In this document: positions 1-6,783 of the stretch, one piece after another
Layout: the number at the start of each line of letters is the position of its first letter
Numbering within the stretch: position 1 is the first letter of the stretch
NCBI GenBank assembly: GCA_029941095.1
Contig: JAPYRO010000035.1
Location: 1 to 9,334, forward strand
Direction: 5' to 3'
Length of the DNA: 9,334 nucleotides
Origin: Dehalococcoidia bacterium
Lineage (GTDB): Bacteria > Chloroflexota > Dehalococcoidia > UBA6926
Translations under genes and position numbers: made by a program
The notes under the pieces: model-generated
The model's input: only the letters and a program-made list of their open reading frames with translations
Databases searched by the model: none
Told to the model about the DNA's origin: nothing

Positions 1-1088
1 GGAGCCCTCTGATGGTTCAACATCAAAGATGGGCTCTGTGAAGAAGCGATCACTCGTGGCCAAATGTTACAAACATCGCATTCTGCGATAAGAGTATCAG
101 CCTGAGCTCCTGTAAATCCATGTGCCCAAGCAATATCAACACGTCCACCGCGTAAAGCGATTGGTGCTGCTGATCGAGACAACATGTTCAACTGAAGGCC
201 ATCCAAATATGGAAGTGGCTGGTTCCAGTAATCGTCTCTCTTTGCGAAGACGTATTTCTCACCAGGAATCCACTCAGTAATTTCGAATGGTCCTTGTATT
301 ACGTCAGGGACTTCCTTACGCATCGCTTCACAATCAGTATCTGCATAAACATGCTTCGGTCTTATGATGTGGTAAGGCATTCCAATGACTTCAAGTATCG
401 CTGCCTTTGGATGCTTCAAGTTGAATACAACTGTTAAATCATCTGGAGTAGTGACACTTTCAACCGCCAAGAACTGAACAGCTCTTGGGCTTCGATTCAA
501 ACAATCACCGGTGATGATCGTGTCATACGACCACTTAACATCGGCGCTCGTTAGAGAGGTGCCATCAGACCATTCAAGTCCATCTCTGAGCTTAAAGGTC
601 CAAGTCTTTCCATCTTCAGAAGCGCTCCAAGACTCAGCTAAGTCAGGGTGGAAGGTGAAGAACTGGTTGTTCTTATAATCTTCCAAAGTTCCCCAAGACT
701 GAGGCCTTATCAAACTGCTGTGAATCGGTTGCATCGTGAAGAATCCCGATCCAGCTGCTTCTTCCCAAATACTATTTGAAGGACCTTCACCATCGTCAAA
801 TAATTGAAGGATTCCACCGTATTTGGCAGCAGGATCTAATGGGATCCCGCTAACAGAAGTTGGGCCAGCGCTTTCTTCTTCTTTAGGTGCCTCTTTTTGT
901 TGTGTTCCAGAAGCACTTTCTTTAATCTCCTGAACTTCAGTGGTTTTTCCATCACTGGTTGCTTCAGTAGTCGTCGTCGATGTACTAGCAGTATCATCAT
1001 CAGATTCTGAAGCTGGAGAACAAGCTGCCAATATAAGCGCCGCAGCAGCCAAACTCCCTAGTAAAATAAGCGGCATTCGTTTAATCAT
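1..1088 (-). CDS. Peptide/nickel-type ABC transporter solute-binding lipoprotein (SBP family 5), 3' end beyond window
   Basis: Extracytoplasmic substrate-binding component of an oligopeptide/nickel-class ABC importer, expected to be lipid-anchored outside the membrane. The reading frame runs from an ATG at 1086-1088 off the left edge: 362 complete codons, where the family is usually 500-600 residues, so the C-terminal third is missing. Residues 1-23 form a lipoprotein signal: a basic MIKR start, a hydrophobic stretch, and the lipobox Leu20-Ala-Ala-Cys23. Residues 24 to about 80 are a low-complexity Ser/Thr/Asp/Glu/Lys tether. The binding fold starts around K89-YGG. The family signature lies at 149-188 (DLAESW, then DGKTWTFKLRDG and SDGTSLTSADVKW). 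From residue 266 comes GPFEITEW, followed by RDDYW and LPYLDGL. An AGGAGG site sits 6 nt before the ATG, which fixes the start. No permease or ATPase gene is in the window, so the substrate is unknown; peptides, sugars or other small organics are all possible for this family. Confidence 0.9.
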   Translation of the reverse strand, partial: MIKRMPLILLGSLAAAALILAACSPASESDDDTASTSTTTTEATSDGKTTEVQEIKESASGTQQKEAPKEEESAGPTSVSGIPLDPAAKYGGILQLFDDGEGPSNSIWEEAAGSGFFTMQPIHSSLIRPQSWGTLEDYKNNQFFTFHPDLAESWSASEDGKTWTFKLRDGLEWSDGTSLTSADVKWSYDTIITGDCLNRSPRAVQFLAVESVTTPDDLTVVFNLKHPKAAILEVIGMPYHIIRPKHVYADTDCEAMRKEVPDVIQGPFEITEWIPGEKYVFAKRDDYWNQPLPYLDGLQLNMLSRSAAPIALRGGRVDIAWAHGFTGAQADTLIAECDVCNIWPRVIASSQSPSLMLNHQRA

Positions 1089-1094
1089 TAATAC

Positions 1095-1100
1095 CCTCCT
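1095..1100 (-). promoter_or_regulatory. Shine-Dalgarno of the solute-binding protein gene
   Basis: The minus strand reads AGGAGG here, 6 nt before the ATG at 1086-1088. This is a consensus site at consensus spacing, and it selects that ATG over the internal Met5 codon. Confidence 0.85.
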
Positions 1101-1114
1101 GTACTACCCCTCGG

Positions 1115-1134
1115 TAGATATATTCTTAGATATA
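1115..1134. repeat. TAGATATA direct repeat in the binding-protein leader
   Basis: TAGATATA occurs at 1115-1122 and again at 1127-1134, a 12-bp period. It lies in the predicted untranslated leader of the minus-strand gene. It could be an operator or simply AT-rich sequence; no regulator can be named. Confidence 0.35.
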
Positions 1135-1142
1135 CTTCAGGT

Positions 1143-1171
1143 ATGTTATGGATGTTATACTCATCTGTCAA
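1143..1171 (-). promoter_or_regulatory. Sigma70-like promoter of the solute-binding protein gene
   Basis: On the minus strand a perfect TTGACA -35 box (1166-1171) is followed by a 17-nt spacer and TAACAT (1143-1148, four of six matches to TATAAT). Transcription would start near 1136, giving a leader of about 48 nt before the ATG at 1088. The leader contains a small potential hairpin (CUACC/GGUAG around a 4-nt loop, 1104-1117) just upstream of the Shine-Dalgarno. Confidence 0.65.
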
Positions 1172-1191
1172 TAGTATTAGGGCGGTATTAA

Positions 1192-1209
1192 GTTACATTC
1201 CTGTTACAT
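1192..1209. repeat. GTTACAT direct repeat, 11-bp period, upstream of the binding-protein promoter
   Basis: GTTACAT occurs at 1192-1198 and again at 1203-1209, exactly one helical turn apart. The centre lies about 64 bp upstream of the predicted transcription start of the minus-strand gene, a usual position for an activator site. A function as a binding site is inference. Confidence 0.4.
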
Positions 1210-1306
1210 AATATCAATTTCAACAACAATCATGCCTATTTCGATAAAAATTACAGCCTGTTCTATGTATATTTTTGTTAGTTATATAAATGGAATCCGT
1301 AATGCT

Positions 1307-1315
1307 TGTTATAAT
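1307..1315 (+). promoter_or_regulatory. Extended -10 promoter element for polA
   Basis: TGTTATAAT forms a perfect extended -10 (TGn followed by TATAAT at 1310-1315). No convincing -35 lies 17 nt upstream, which extended -10 promoters tolerate. The start point would be near 1322, downstream of the ATG at 1290, so this promoter can only express a polA that starts at 1347 or later. Confidence 0.5.
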
Positions 1316-1327
1316 CATTAGAAGGCT

Positions 1328-1332
1328 GGAGG
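1328..1332 (+). promoter_or_regulatory. Probable Shine-Dalgarno of polA
   Basis: GGAGG lies 14 nt before the ATG at 1347. The spacing is longer than ideal, but the ATG at 1290 has no purine-rich site upstream at all. Confidence 0.45.
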
Positions 1333-1346
1333 CTAAAGATACCCTT

Positions 1347-4133
1347 ATGGGACCCACTAATAAAGCATTTGGAGAATCTAAAGATGATTTGTTTGTCGCT
1401 TTTGACGGACACGCACTCTTTTACAGATCGTTCCATGCAATGCCTTCAATGTCCGGACCAACCGGCGAGGAAACAGGTGCTATCTATGGTTTTACTGCGG
1501 CAATACTAAAAACTCTACGGGAGGTTAATCCAAAAAGAGCGACCGTAGCATTCGACATGCGTGGACCTACCTTTAGACACAAAGCGTTTGAAAACTATAA
1601 AGCGAATCGTCCGCCCATGCCAGACGAGATGAGGAATCAATTTTCTCGAATTAGAGAAGTGATAGGAATACTCGGGATACCTATCTTAGAGTTAGAAGGG
1701 TTCGAAGCAGATGATGTTCTTGGACATATTGCAAAGGTCGCATCCAGTCAGGATTTGGAAACAATAATATTTACCGGGGATCAAGACACAATGCAGCTAG
1801 TTTCTCCCAGTGTCCGAGTAATGTATCAAAGGCCCGGTGGATCAAATATGCTGTTTGATGAGTCGGCAGTAAATGAAAAATATGGACTATCGCCCAAACA
1901 AATCCCCGACCTCAAAGCTCTTATGGGAGATTCTTCAGACAATATTCCGGGGGTTCCCGGAATTGGATCTGTAACTGCTACCTCTTTACTAAAACAATTT
2001 AATTCAGTAGACGGCATTTACTCTAATTTAGGAGATGTGGAACCCGTTAGAGTAAGAAAAAAACTCGAAGATTCCGAAGATTTAGCTAGGCAGTGCCTAG
2101 AACTAACTCGAATCGTAGAAGATCTTCCGATTAATTTGGATTTTGACTCTTTTATATGGGAAAAACACATTAGACGAGATGAAATCGAAAGGGTTTTCGG
2201 TGAACTTAACTTTAATACTCTTTTGCCAAGAGTACCCAGTATTCAATTCAAAGAGCCTTCTTATCCTGTTGCAGATGATGGCCCACAATCTATAAAGCAG
2301 GAATATAGTACTGTTGACAATCTGACTGATTTAAAAGCCCTTCTAAACAAGTTAGATAATTTAGATGAAGTTGCAATCACCATACCTGAAACTATGGGTT
2401 CAGATATAAAATCTATACCCATAGGAATTGCATTAGCATGGGGGCCAGGTCAAGCCGCTTACATCCCTTTATCGAACCCTTTACTTGCTCATTATTCTGA
2501 AAACAGTTCTTTGATGGCTAAAAAACTTAGCGATCACTTCAATAAGTTAACCAAAGAGAAAACTCTCGTACTACACATAGCGAGAAACAATATTAACCCT
2601 TTAGGAAATATAGGGATACCGACACAGAATACTAAAATTTGGGATACATCTGTTGCAGCCCATTTGGTTGGTATGAACACAGGAAACTATGGAAGTTTAA
2701 TTAAAGAGGTGTTTAATGCAACTCCTTCCATAGAGCTGCCTTCCCGTGGTAAAGCCAGACATTCCTTGGTTGATTTACCATTAGAAGATTTGACTTCCTA
2801 CGCTTGTTTCCTTGCAGATTACAACATCCGGTTAAAACGAAGATTGGAAGAGTTGATAGAAGAACAAGGTATCAAAGAGTTATTTGAAGATATAGAAATG
2901 CCTCTTGCGGTCGTTATGGCGAGGATGGAAAAAACTGGAATATTCATGGAGGCAAAGCCTTTAGAGTTGATGTCCAAGAAAATGACTGAAGAACTTTCAA
3001 TAATGCAGCAGAAAATATATTCCGACGTTATTAAAGAAGCTAATATAAATGATGAATTTACCTTTAACTTGAACTCTTCCAAACAAGTTGGGGAAGTTTT
3101 ATTCGAAAAACTTAATCTCCCTATCATGAAACGCACAAAAAAAGGCGCATACTCCACAGATTCGTCTATATTAGAGACCTTAAGCAAAACACCGGGCCCC
3201 CGGGGCGCAATTGTATCGATGCTCCTTGAATATAGGGAACAATTTAAGTTGGTATCGACCTATCTGGACGCACTACCCCGGCACATTAACAATGAGACTG
3301 GGCGAATTCATACAAAGTTAAACCAAATAGCTACTTCTACTGGAAGAATAGCATCCAGTGATCCAAATCTACAGCAGATCCCAGTAAGGACCGCGACAGG
3401 TAAACAAATTAGAGAAGCGTTCAAAACACGAACCGACTATTTATTAGTATCCGCTGACTATTCCCAAATTGAACTGCGGATATTGGCTCACCTATCTCAA
3501 GATTCTGGGTTAATTGAGGCATTTCAAAATGGAGAAGACATACATTCATCTACCGCTGCCGCCATATTGAATAAAGAACTTGGGGAGATTACCGAACAAG
3601 ATAGAAGAGTTGCAAAAGCTATTAATTTTGGAATCGTATACGGTATGAGCGGATTTGGATTAGCTACAAGACTAGATATGGAACGCTCTCTCGCAGACGA
3701 TTTCATCTCAAATTATTTCAGGAAATATCCTAAAGTAAAAACCTACATGGATTCCACTATCGGTCAAGCGCGAAGGTTAGGATACGTTGAAACACTCCTG
3801 GGTCGCAGACGATACATACCTGAGATAACTTCTTCAAATGCAAATATCAGGAATGCCTCAGAAAGAATGGCAATAAATATGCCTGTTCAAGGCACCGCAG
3901 GAGATCTCATCAAAATTGCAATGATTAAAGTTCAGAGTGCCCTTGACGAAGCAAAAATGGACGCCAAAATGATTTTACAAATTCACGACGAATTGCTTTT
4001 TGAATGTAATCAGCAAGAAAAGGAATCATTAGTCACTATCGTTTCGGAAATAATGCCAAAAGCGTTGCCAATGTTGTCAGTGCCAATAGGCATTGAAGTC
4101 AAAAGCGGGCCGAATTGGGGAACGTTAGAATAA
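1347..4133 (+). CDS. polA: DNA polymerase I
   Basis: Repair and Okazaki-fragment polymerase, 928 residues from this start, the same length as E. coli Pol I. The 5'-nuclease domain (about 15-290) has its metal-binding carboxylates: FDGHALFYRSF with Asp20, then EADDVLG, GDQDTMQLV and LMGDSSDNIPGVPGIG (helix-hairpin-helix). The middle domain aligns with the 3'-5' exonuclease but lacks its catalytic residues: exo I reads VAITIPE (Thr345 where E. coli has Asp355), exo II has Asn for Asp, and exo III reads YACFLAD. Proofreading is therefore probably absent, as in Taq and several other Pol I enzymes. The polymerase domain is complete: STGRIASSDPNLQQIP, motif A SADYSQIELR with Asp704, the O-helix RRVAKAINFGIVYG with Lys757 and Phe761, and motif C QIHDE with Asp881. 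An in-frame ATG at 1290 would add 19 unconserved residues; it lacks a ribosome site and lies upstream of the likely promoter start. The gene is convergent with the transferase operon. Confidence 0.97.
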   Translation: MGPTNKAFGESKDDLFVAFDGHALFYRSFHAMPSMSGPTGEETGAIYGFTAAILKTLREVNPKRATVAFDMRGPTFRHKAFENYKANRPPMPDEMRNQFSRIREVIGILGIPILELEGFEADDVLGHIAKVASSQDLETIIFTGDQDTMQLVSPSVRVMYQRPGGSNMLFDESAVNEKYGLSPKQIPDLKALMGDSSDNIPGVPGIGSVTATSLLKQFNSVDGIYSNLGDVEPVRVRKKLEDSEDLARQCLELTRIVEDLPINLDFDSFIWEKHIRRDEIERVFGELNFNTLLPRVPSIQFKEPSYPVADDGPQSIKQEYSTVDNLTDLKALLNKLDNLDEVAITIPETMGSDIKSIPIGIALAWGPGQAAYIPLSNPLLAHYSENSSLMAKKLSDHFNKLTKEKTLVLHIARNNINPLGNIGIPTQNTKIWDTSVAAHLVGMNTGNYGSLIKEVFNATPSIELPSRGKARHSLVDLPLEDLTSYACFLADYNIRLKRRLEELIEEQGIKELFEDIEMPLAVVMARMEKTGIFMEAKPLELMSKKMTEELSIMQQKIYSDVIKEANINDEFTFNLNSSKQVGEVLFEKLNLPIMKRTKKGAYSTDSSILETLSKTPGPRGAIVSMLLEYREQFKLVSTYLDALPRHINNETGRIHTKLNQIATSTGRIASSDPNLQQIPVRTATGKQIREAFKTRTDYLLVSADYSQIELRILAHLSQDSGLIEAFQNGEDIHSSTAAAILNKELGEITEQDRRVAKAINFGIVYGMSGFGLATRLDMERSLADDFISNYFRKYPKVKTYMDSTIGQARRLGYVETLLGRRRYIPEITSSNANIRNASERMAINMPVQGTAGDLIKIAMIKVQSALDEAKMDAKMILQIHDELLFECNQQEKESLVTIVSEIMPKALPMLSVPIGIEVKSGPNWGTLE

Positions 4134-4160
4134 ACAATTTTCCCACAAAATAGCTTCGAA
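4134..4160. other. 27-bp gap between convergent genes
   Basis: The stop codons of polA and of the last transferase gene are only 27 bp apart. I see no GC-rich hairpin with a T-tract on either strand, so transcripts from both sides probably run into the opposite gene, or termination is Rho-dependent or inside coding sequence. Confidence 0.5.
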
Positions 4161-5492
4161 TTATTGGATGGATGGATCGAATTCTGTACCTATATGTCCG
4201 TTCCGTTCAAATTCATCGTATTGGTCATCCGAGTAACCGAGAACCGTTTTATAAACATATTCGTTATCTTGCCCAAGGGTCGGTGCTGCTCGTCTTGCAC
4301 CAACGTTTTCATGGTTGCCCGATTTGAAAGGAGTTCTAACCTGTTTATGGGTCCCAGCTTCGGGATGCTCTATCGATGAGAAAAATTCTCTCTCATGTAA
4401 ATGGCGATCTTCTGTCGCATCTCTCTCGTTCATAACAATCCCTGAAGGAACTTTCGCCGTTTGCAATTTATCCATAATCCAAGAAGCTTGCCGATCTTGC
4501 GACCACTCATTAATTATTACATCAAGCTCTTTACGGTTTTCATACCTAGATTCGTTATCTTTAAATCTGGGATCAGTAGCCAAGCTGTCCATTCTCATAA
4601 TTTCACACAAGGATTTCCACTGGTCCTCATCCCAGCAAACAATCGTGACCCACGCGTCCTCACCCTGTGTTCGGTAGACATTATGGGGAGCCAAATACCA
4701 ATGCTGATTACCCATTTGATTCCATAGTCGACCGTTCATCGAATAGTCCATAACAAAATCACCAAGCAAGGGGACAAAATTTTCAGCCGTAGGGGCTTCT
4801 ATCATAAGCCCTTTGCCTGTTCGCCGAACATATCTTCGTCCCATGAGCATTCCAAGAGCCGCTCCAATACCTCCAGCTGCATCAGCGGGCACCCCAGCAG
4901 GAGCATACTCTGGGCTTAAATCCGGATATGTCCTTATTAACGGGTGACCAGATATCGACTCCATATGGTTTCCCCAAGTTCTGTAGTTACGATAAGGTCC
5001 ATCTAGTCCAAATGCTGGCATTCTTATCATCACAAGTTTAGGATTAATTTTTGACAACCGGTCCCAACCAATTCCTTGCTTATCCATACTTTGAGGTAAA
5101 TTATTCTCGATTAAACCATCTGATTTCTCAACCAGTCGCTCCAAAACTTCTTGGCCTTCTGGCTTAGTTAAATCGACTGTCATGGAAAGCTTATTACGAG
5201 CGTGGGCATTAAAAATAGCATGCCTATTCCAAGGTCGTTCACCAGCCTCTCGCCATGCGTACCCCATCCCAGTTGAAGTTCCACCATCAACAACTCCTTG
5301 GGGTGGACGAGCCATTTGCCCCCTGGTGGTGGCTGCAAAATACTTGGTCGATTCAATCCGAATTACTTCCGCCCCCCAATCAGCAAGTTGCATAGTTGAA
5401 TAAGGGCCTGCCCAAACAACAGTTATATCCAGTATACGTAATCCTTTTAACGGCAAAGAGTCATCTGGGTTTGTCGGATTATTTGTTGTCAT
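4161..5492 (-). CDS. Family III (CaiB/BaiF) CoA-transferase, B-type subunit with catalytic Asp (fourth gene of operon)
   Basis: Predicted to move CoA between an acyl-CoA and a free carboxylic acid through an enzyme-bound anhydride on an aspartate. The protein has 443 residues, typical for the family. Residues 14-48 carry the N-terminal Rossmann signature (PLKGLRILDITVVWAGPYST, then DWGAEVIRIES). FNAHARNK and FGLDGPYRNYRTWG follow. Asp204 in PADAAGGIGAAL aligns with catalytic Asp169 of formyl-CoA transferase. The C-terminal half has DEDQWKSLC, ATDPRF and RRAAPTLGQDNEYV. It closely resembles the second gene: about 58 of 84 aligned residues are identical in the central block, by hand count. After the IES strand it lacks the usual GDPxR motif and has a longer loop. 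A TTG at 5514-5516 would add 8 residues, but AAGGAG lies 6 nt before the ATG at 5490-5492, which decides the start. The gap to the upstream gene is 33 nt. Substrate unknown. Confidence 0.92.
   Translation of the reverse strand: MTTNNPTNPDDSLPLKGLRILDITVVWAGPYSTMQLADWGAEVIRIESTKYFAATTRGQMARPPQGVVDGGTSTGMGYAWREAGERPWNRHAIFNAHARNKLSMTVDLTKPEGQEVLERLVEKSDGLIENNLPQSMDKQGIGWDRLSKINPKLVMIRMPAFGLDGPYRNYRTWGNHMESISGHPLIRTYPDLSPEYAPAGVPADAAGGIGAALGMLMGRRYVRRTGKGLMIEAPTAENFVPLLGDFVMDYSMNGRLWNQMGNQHWYLAPHNVYRTQGEDAWVTIVCWDEDQWKSLCEIMRMDSLATDPRFKDNESRYENRKELDVIINEWSQDRQASWIMDKLQTAKVPSGIVMNERDATEDRHLHEREFFSSIEHPEAGTHKQVRTPFKSGNHENVGARRAAPTLGQDNEYVYKTVLGYSDDQYDEFERNGHIGTEFDPSIQ
4166..4177. repeat. Three tandem GGAT units at the 3' end of the fourth transferase gene
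   Basis: GGAT repeats three times in the last codons before the stop, encoding the tail residues DPSIQ on the minus strand. Gain or loss of a unit would change only the last few residues and the stop position. Confidence 0.6.
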
Positions 5493-5498
5493 TGGTAT

Positions 5499-5504
5499 CT
5501 CCTT
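5499..5504 (-). promoter_or_regulatory. Shine-Dalgarno deciding the start of the fourth transferase gene
   Basis: The minus strand reads AAGGAG here, 6 nt before the ATG at 5490-5492. The site falls inside the extra reading frame opened by the upstream TTG at 5514, which argues against that TTG as the start. Confidence 0.8.
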
Positions 5505-5525
5505 TAGGCTGATCAAGAGCCTTGT

Positions 5526-6749
5526 TTAAATGACGTTCTTGGTCTTTAATTTTTCAATCTCAGATTTTGACACACCAATCTCGGCTAATATTTCTTCGGA
5601 ATGTTCTCCGAGTAGCGGTGCCCTATTACGATCTGGCATTGGTTGATCCTCTCCACGATGCAATGTGAAGTGATAGCCAGGATATTTTATCGGTCCCGTT
5701 TCCGGATGATCGATTTCTTGGAAATACTCTCTATCAATAAATTGTTCATTATTCATAAGGTCTTCGATCGTATTCATAGGGCCTCCGAGCACCGCATGCT
5801 TTTCAGCTTCTTTTCGAATTTCCTCTTTAGTCCGTGCTAACGTCCAGGGAATTAAATGGGGTAAAAATTCGTCTATCCGATCTGGATGAGCACGCCCCTC
5901 AGGGGTCGACCATTCTTCTTGATCGAGTAATTCATCCATCCCGATCATTTTAATAATGTTTGGGATAAATCGAGCACCGCCTGTTATCAGAAAATAACCA
6001 TCTGCGCAGGGATGCACACCGGAACCAACGGCTGACGCTTGACTCTGTCTTCCAGCTAGGCGTCCAGTGTATTGATATCCCATTAATCTATTGAGACGCA
6101 TATCTATAGAATGAGTGGCAGTTTCAAATATGCTTACATCTATATGATCCCCCTGTTCGTTTCGCTCTTCAACAGTGTATAAACCTAACGCACTTGCCAA
6201 CGCTGCCACATAACCTGCATGGTAATTGACCATTCGACCAGCTGTTTTCAAAGGCTCATGATCGACGTTCCCAGCACCGATCATGCTTCCTCCCATCCCA
6301 TATAGATTTAGTTCATTTCCTATATAATCTCTGTAAGGCCCGGTCTGCCCATAGTTTGACAGTGAGGTAATTATAAGTTTTGGGTTAGCCTCTAATAATT
6401 TAGTTGGAGATAACCCTAAAGCATCCATAGTTCCAGGAGAGAAATTCTCTACCAGTATTTGGGAATTTTTAACTAGTTCCAGCACAAGATCTCGGCCTTC
6501 ATCTTTTTTTAGATCTATAGTGATAGAGCGTTTATTCGTGTTCAGCCATAGGAATAGGCCACTTCTTTCCAAACCAGGTTCGTCTTCATAAAAAGGAGGA
6601 AGCATTCTAGCTGGGTCTCCCGTGATAGGTCGCTCAACTTTGATAACATTAGCGCCATAATCACTCAATATTCTGGTTGCGAACGGCCCTGCCGTATAGT
6701 GCGTTAAATCGACCACCGTAACATCATCTAAGGGCATTATTCCGACCAT
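5526..6749 (-). CDS. Family III CoA-transferase-like protein, A-type subunit lacking the catalytic Asp (third gene of operon)
   Basis: A 407-residue member of the CaiB/BaiF fold. The N-terminus carries PLDDVTVVDLTHYTAGPFAT, DYGANVIKVERP and the usual GDPAR motif. Further on come LNTNKRSITIDL, ENFSPGTM, SLSNYGQTGPYRDY and GDHIDVSIFE, and near the C-terminus RAPLLGEHSEEI. The segment that normally carries the nucleophile reads VNYHAGYVAALASAL: Tyr176 stands where the B-type proteins have Asp, and the alignment is gap-free through to the downstream GDHID. A glycine-rich TGGAR segment, loosely like the glycine loop of formyl-CoA transferase, lies in the C-terminal half. It most resembles the first gene of the operon. 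The likely role is the partner subunit of a two-subunit CoA-transferase with the downstream B-type protein; acting alone on an unusual mechanism is the alternative. GGGGAGG at 6757-6763, 7 nt before the ATG, supports the start. The upstream gap is 34 nt. Confidence 0.9.
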   Translation of the reverse strand: MVGIMPLDDVTVVDLTHYTAGPFATRILSDYGANVIKVERPITGDPARMLPPFYEDEPGLERSGLFLWLNTNKRSITIDLKKDEGRDLVLELVKNSQILVENFSPGTMDALGLSPTKLLEANPKLIITSLSNYGQTGPYRDYIGNELNLYGMGGSMIGAGNVDHEPLKTAGRMVNYHAGYVAALASALGLYTVEERNEQGDHIDVSIFETATHSIDMRLNRLMGYQYTGRLAGRQSQASAVGSGVHPCADGYFLITGGARFIPNIIKMIGMDELLDQEEWSTPEGRAHPDRIDEFLPHLIPWTLARTKEEIRKEAEKHAVLGGPMNTIEDLMNNEQFIDREYFQEIDHPETGPIKYPGYHFTLHRGEDQPMPDRNRAPLLGEHSEEILAEIGVSKSEIEKLKTKNVI

Positions 6750-6756
6750 ACTAATT

Positions 6757-6763
6757 CCTCCCC
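6757..6763 (-). promoter_or_regulatory. Shine-Dalgarno of the third transferase gene
   Basis: The minus strand reads GGGGAGG here, 7 nt before the ATG at 6747-6749. It lies in the 34-nt gap after the stop of the preceding gene and supports Met1 over the alternative Met5. Confidence 0.8.
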
Positions 6764-6783
6764 GTAAGATCTTCTACTAAGAT

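Larger units (their letters stand above)
1172..1346. other. Divergent intergenic region between the binding-protein gene and polA
   Basis: About 175 bp of AT-rich DNA between the -35 box of the leftward promoter and the preferred polA start. It holds the GTTACAT repeat pair and the extended -10 element of polA. I see no tRNA, no small ORF with a ribosome site, and no strong hairpin terminator. Confidence 0.6.

Noticed and set aside
1104..1117. Hairpin CUACC-GAGG-GGUAG in the leader of the binding-protein gene, considered as a riboswitch or terminator
   Set aside because: A 5-bp stem with a 4-nt loop in a leader of about 48 nt is too small for a riboswitch, and no U-tract follows it.
940..1191. 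Plus-strand ORF of 83 codons opposite the binding-protein start
   Set aside because: It runs antisense through the lipoprotein signal, tether and promoter of the leftward gene, has no ribosome site, and has the composition of a shadow of the Ser/Thr-rich tether.
2819..3187. Minus-strand ORF of 122 codons inside polA
   Set aside because: It is antisense to conserved Pol I sequence, has no family resemblance and no upstream ribosome site.
4156..4183. Direct repeat TCGAATT (4156-4162 and 4177-4183) flanking the GGAT units, considered as a mobile-element scar
   Set aside because: Seven bases only, overlapping coding sequence, with no element between the copies; chance in AT-rich DNA is enough.
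4315..4677. Plus-strand ORF of 120 codons opposite the fourth transferase gene
   Set aside because: It overlaps other plus-strand frames of equally poor quality and lies over a well-conserved CoA-transferase gene; it is a reading-frame shadow.
5514..5516. TTG as start of the fourth transferase gene
   Set aside because: The eight extra residues are not family sequence, and the consensus AAGGAG sits downstream of this TTG at the right distance for the ATG at 5490-5492.
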